The translations under genes were made by a program, and so were the position numbers. From Hungateiclostridiaceae bacterium UBA1305 (GTDB lineage Bacteria > Bacillota > Clostridia > Acetivibrionales > DTU013), in the NCBI GenBank assembly GCA_002307275.1, contig DBTX01000015.1, positions 1 to 14,668 of the forward strand: 14,668 nucleotides of DNA, read 5' to 3'. The stretch's first letter is position 1; each line of letters starts with the position of its first letter. This document shows positions 13,638 to 14,668 of this stretch, in pieces. The notes beneath the pieces are model-generated. The model was not told the origin of the DNA and did no database searches. It saw nothing but the letters and a program-made list of their open reading frames with translations.

Positions 13638-14668
13638 ATGAAAAACTTCTTATTTAAATCACCAACGAAAATCGTGTTTGGTGAAAATGAGGCACTAAAG
13701 ATCAATGCTATTTGCAATCAACTACATTTAAAAAAACCGTTTATCGTCACAGACAAGGTCATCGAGCAGACCATACCGTTTCAGAATTTTTTAACTGCGC
13801 TCATGGCTTCCGGTTTTGACACCGCAGTGTATTCCGATACAGTGGTCGACCCGCCCGTTGATGTGGTGGACAGGATAGCCGTTATTCTGAAAGACAGCGG
13901 CTGTGATGCGGTAATTGCAGTAGGCGGCGGAAGCTCGATCGATACGGCGAAGGCGATCGCCATGCTTACTTCCAATGAAGGATCGATCAGGGAATACCTT
14001 TTTGGAGGGACAAGAACGGTGACCAATCCTTCCTTGCCATTGATTGCGGTTCCTACCACTGCCGGGAGCGGAAGTGAGGTTACTGCGGCAAGTGTTATTA
14101 CAGATACGGAAAATGACATCAAGCTGTCGGTGACCCATGAATACCTGATGCCGCTTTACACAGTGGTGGATCCTGTAATGCAGAAGGGAATGCCTCCGTT
14201 TATAACTGCCACCACCGGAATCGATGCGCTGACTCATGCACTGGAAGCTTATGTTTCGCTCAATGCAAGCCCGGTAAGCGACGCCTATGCGGAAAAGGCT
14301 ATGGCAATAATTTCTGAGAACATTAGAACTGCGACATTCAATCCGGAAAATCTGGAGGCCAGAAGCAACATGGCTATTGCAAGCGTAATGGCGGCTGTTG
14401 CATTTTCAAACGGCGGTCTCGGCGCGGTGCATGGGATATCCCAGGCATTGGGCGGAGTGGCGCACGTGGCTCATGGCCTTGCCAATTCCATGATGCTGCC
14501 TTTAGTGATGGAAAAAAATGTGGCAGGCAATATCAAGAAATTTGCAAGGATTGCGGAATTGCTGGGAGAACAGACAGCAGGACTTTCAACAAGGGATCAG
14601 GCGGAGCTTTCCATCAAAGCAGTCGTTAAGCTGGTCCGTGATTTGAGGATCCCTGAAAAACTCAGGGA
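13638..14668 (+). CDS. Iron-containing alcohol dehydrogenase, 3' end outside the window
   Basis: NAD(P)-dependent group III (iron) alcohol dehydrogenase interconverting an alcohol and an aldehyde. 343 residues are visible; family members usually have about 380-390, so some 40 are missing. Seen: the cofactor loop GGGSSIDTAKAI (97-108), PTTAGSGSEVT (139-149), and metal ligands by comparison with E. coli FucO: Asp196 and His200 in GIDALTHALEAY, His265 in GAVHG and His279 in VAHGLAN. The histidine normally four residues after His265 (FucO His267) is Gln269 here. The ribosome site is weak (AAAGG about 12 bases before ATG), directly after the 9-base repeat array. The natural substrate is unknown; disposal of aldehydes from amino acid breakdown is possible from context only. 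Confidence 0.9.
   Translation, partial: MKNFLFKSPTKIVFGENEALKINAICNQLHLKKPFIVTDKVIEQTIPFQNFLTALMASGFDTAVYSDTVVDPPVDVVDRIAVILKDSGCDAVIAVGGGSSIDTAKAIAMLTSNEGSIREYLFGGTRTVTNPSLPLIAVPTTAGSGSEVTAASVITDTENDIKLSVTHEYLMPLYTVVDPVMQKGMPPFITATTGIDALTHALEAYVSLNASPVSDAYAEKAMAIISENIRTATFNPENLEARSNMAIASVMAAVAFSNGGLGAVHGISQALGGVAHVAHGLANSMMLPLVMEKNVAGNIKKFARIAELLGEQTAGLSTRDQAELSIKAVVKLVRDLRIPEKLR

Noticed and set aside
13517..13717. Minus-strand reading frame of 66 codons rich in Leu-Ser repeats
   Set aside because: It comes from reading the 9-base repeat array backwards and overlaps the start of the alcohol dehydrogenase; no ribosome site or promoter.

Overview
The window looks like chromosomal DNA of a low-to-mid-GC, spore-forming Firmicute, most likely an anaerobic member of the Clostridia. 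This is an inference from a LysM/GH18 spore-cortex-lytic type enzyme, a YitT-type membrane protein, strong AGGAGG-type ribosome sites, canonical sigma-A promoters and an iron-dependent alcohol dehydrogenase. No rRNA, tRNA, CRISPR array, transposase or phage gene was seen.

Left part (1-4965, all minus strand): a membrane-anchored S41 protease without a visible PDZ domain overlaps by 17 bases the end of a long-chain acyl-CoA synthetase-type AMP ligase that carries an acidic Lys-Asp repeat insert. A 79-residue zinc-ribbon protein with a glycine-rich tail follows, with its own promoter and a perfect terminator hairpin. Then comes a LysM-LysM-SH3-GH18 enzyme of the spore germination family. On the plus strand at 5241-6083 is a YitT/DUF2179 membrane protein.

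Centre (6230-8153): a Glu/Leu/Phe/Val-type amino acid dehydrogenase (minus) and a branched-chain amino acid ABC operon (plus) diverge from a 700-base intergenic region that is dense in regulatory signals. There are two back-to-back sigma-A promoters (each with a 17-base spacer), a perfect 8-2-8 inverted repeat almost exactly midway between the two predicted start sites, and two CodY-box-like sites in the transporter leader. Each transcript has a leader containing an intrinsic terminator before the first gene. The dehydrogenase leader also shows a possible antiterminator pairing. This divergent amino-acid uptake/catabolism control region is the most interesting part of the window.

Right part (8154-14668, all plus strand): a complete five-gene HAAT-family transporter in the order binding lipoprotein, LivH, LivM, LivG, LivF. 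A large hairpin separates the lipoprotein gene from the permeases, and LivM overlaps LivG by 65 bases. A cytidylate-kinase-like P-loop protein follows closely, then a 90-base array of ten 9-base units that is in frame with the kinase beyond its stop codon, then an iron-containing alcohol dehydrogenase cut off by the window end. A plausible joint role is import of branched-chain or related amino acids, oxidative deamination by the dehydrogenase, and reductive disposal of carbon by the alcohol dehydrogenase. The last link rests only on neighbourhood.
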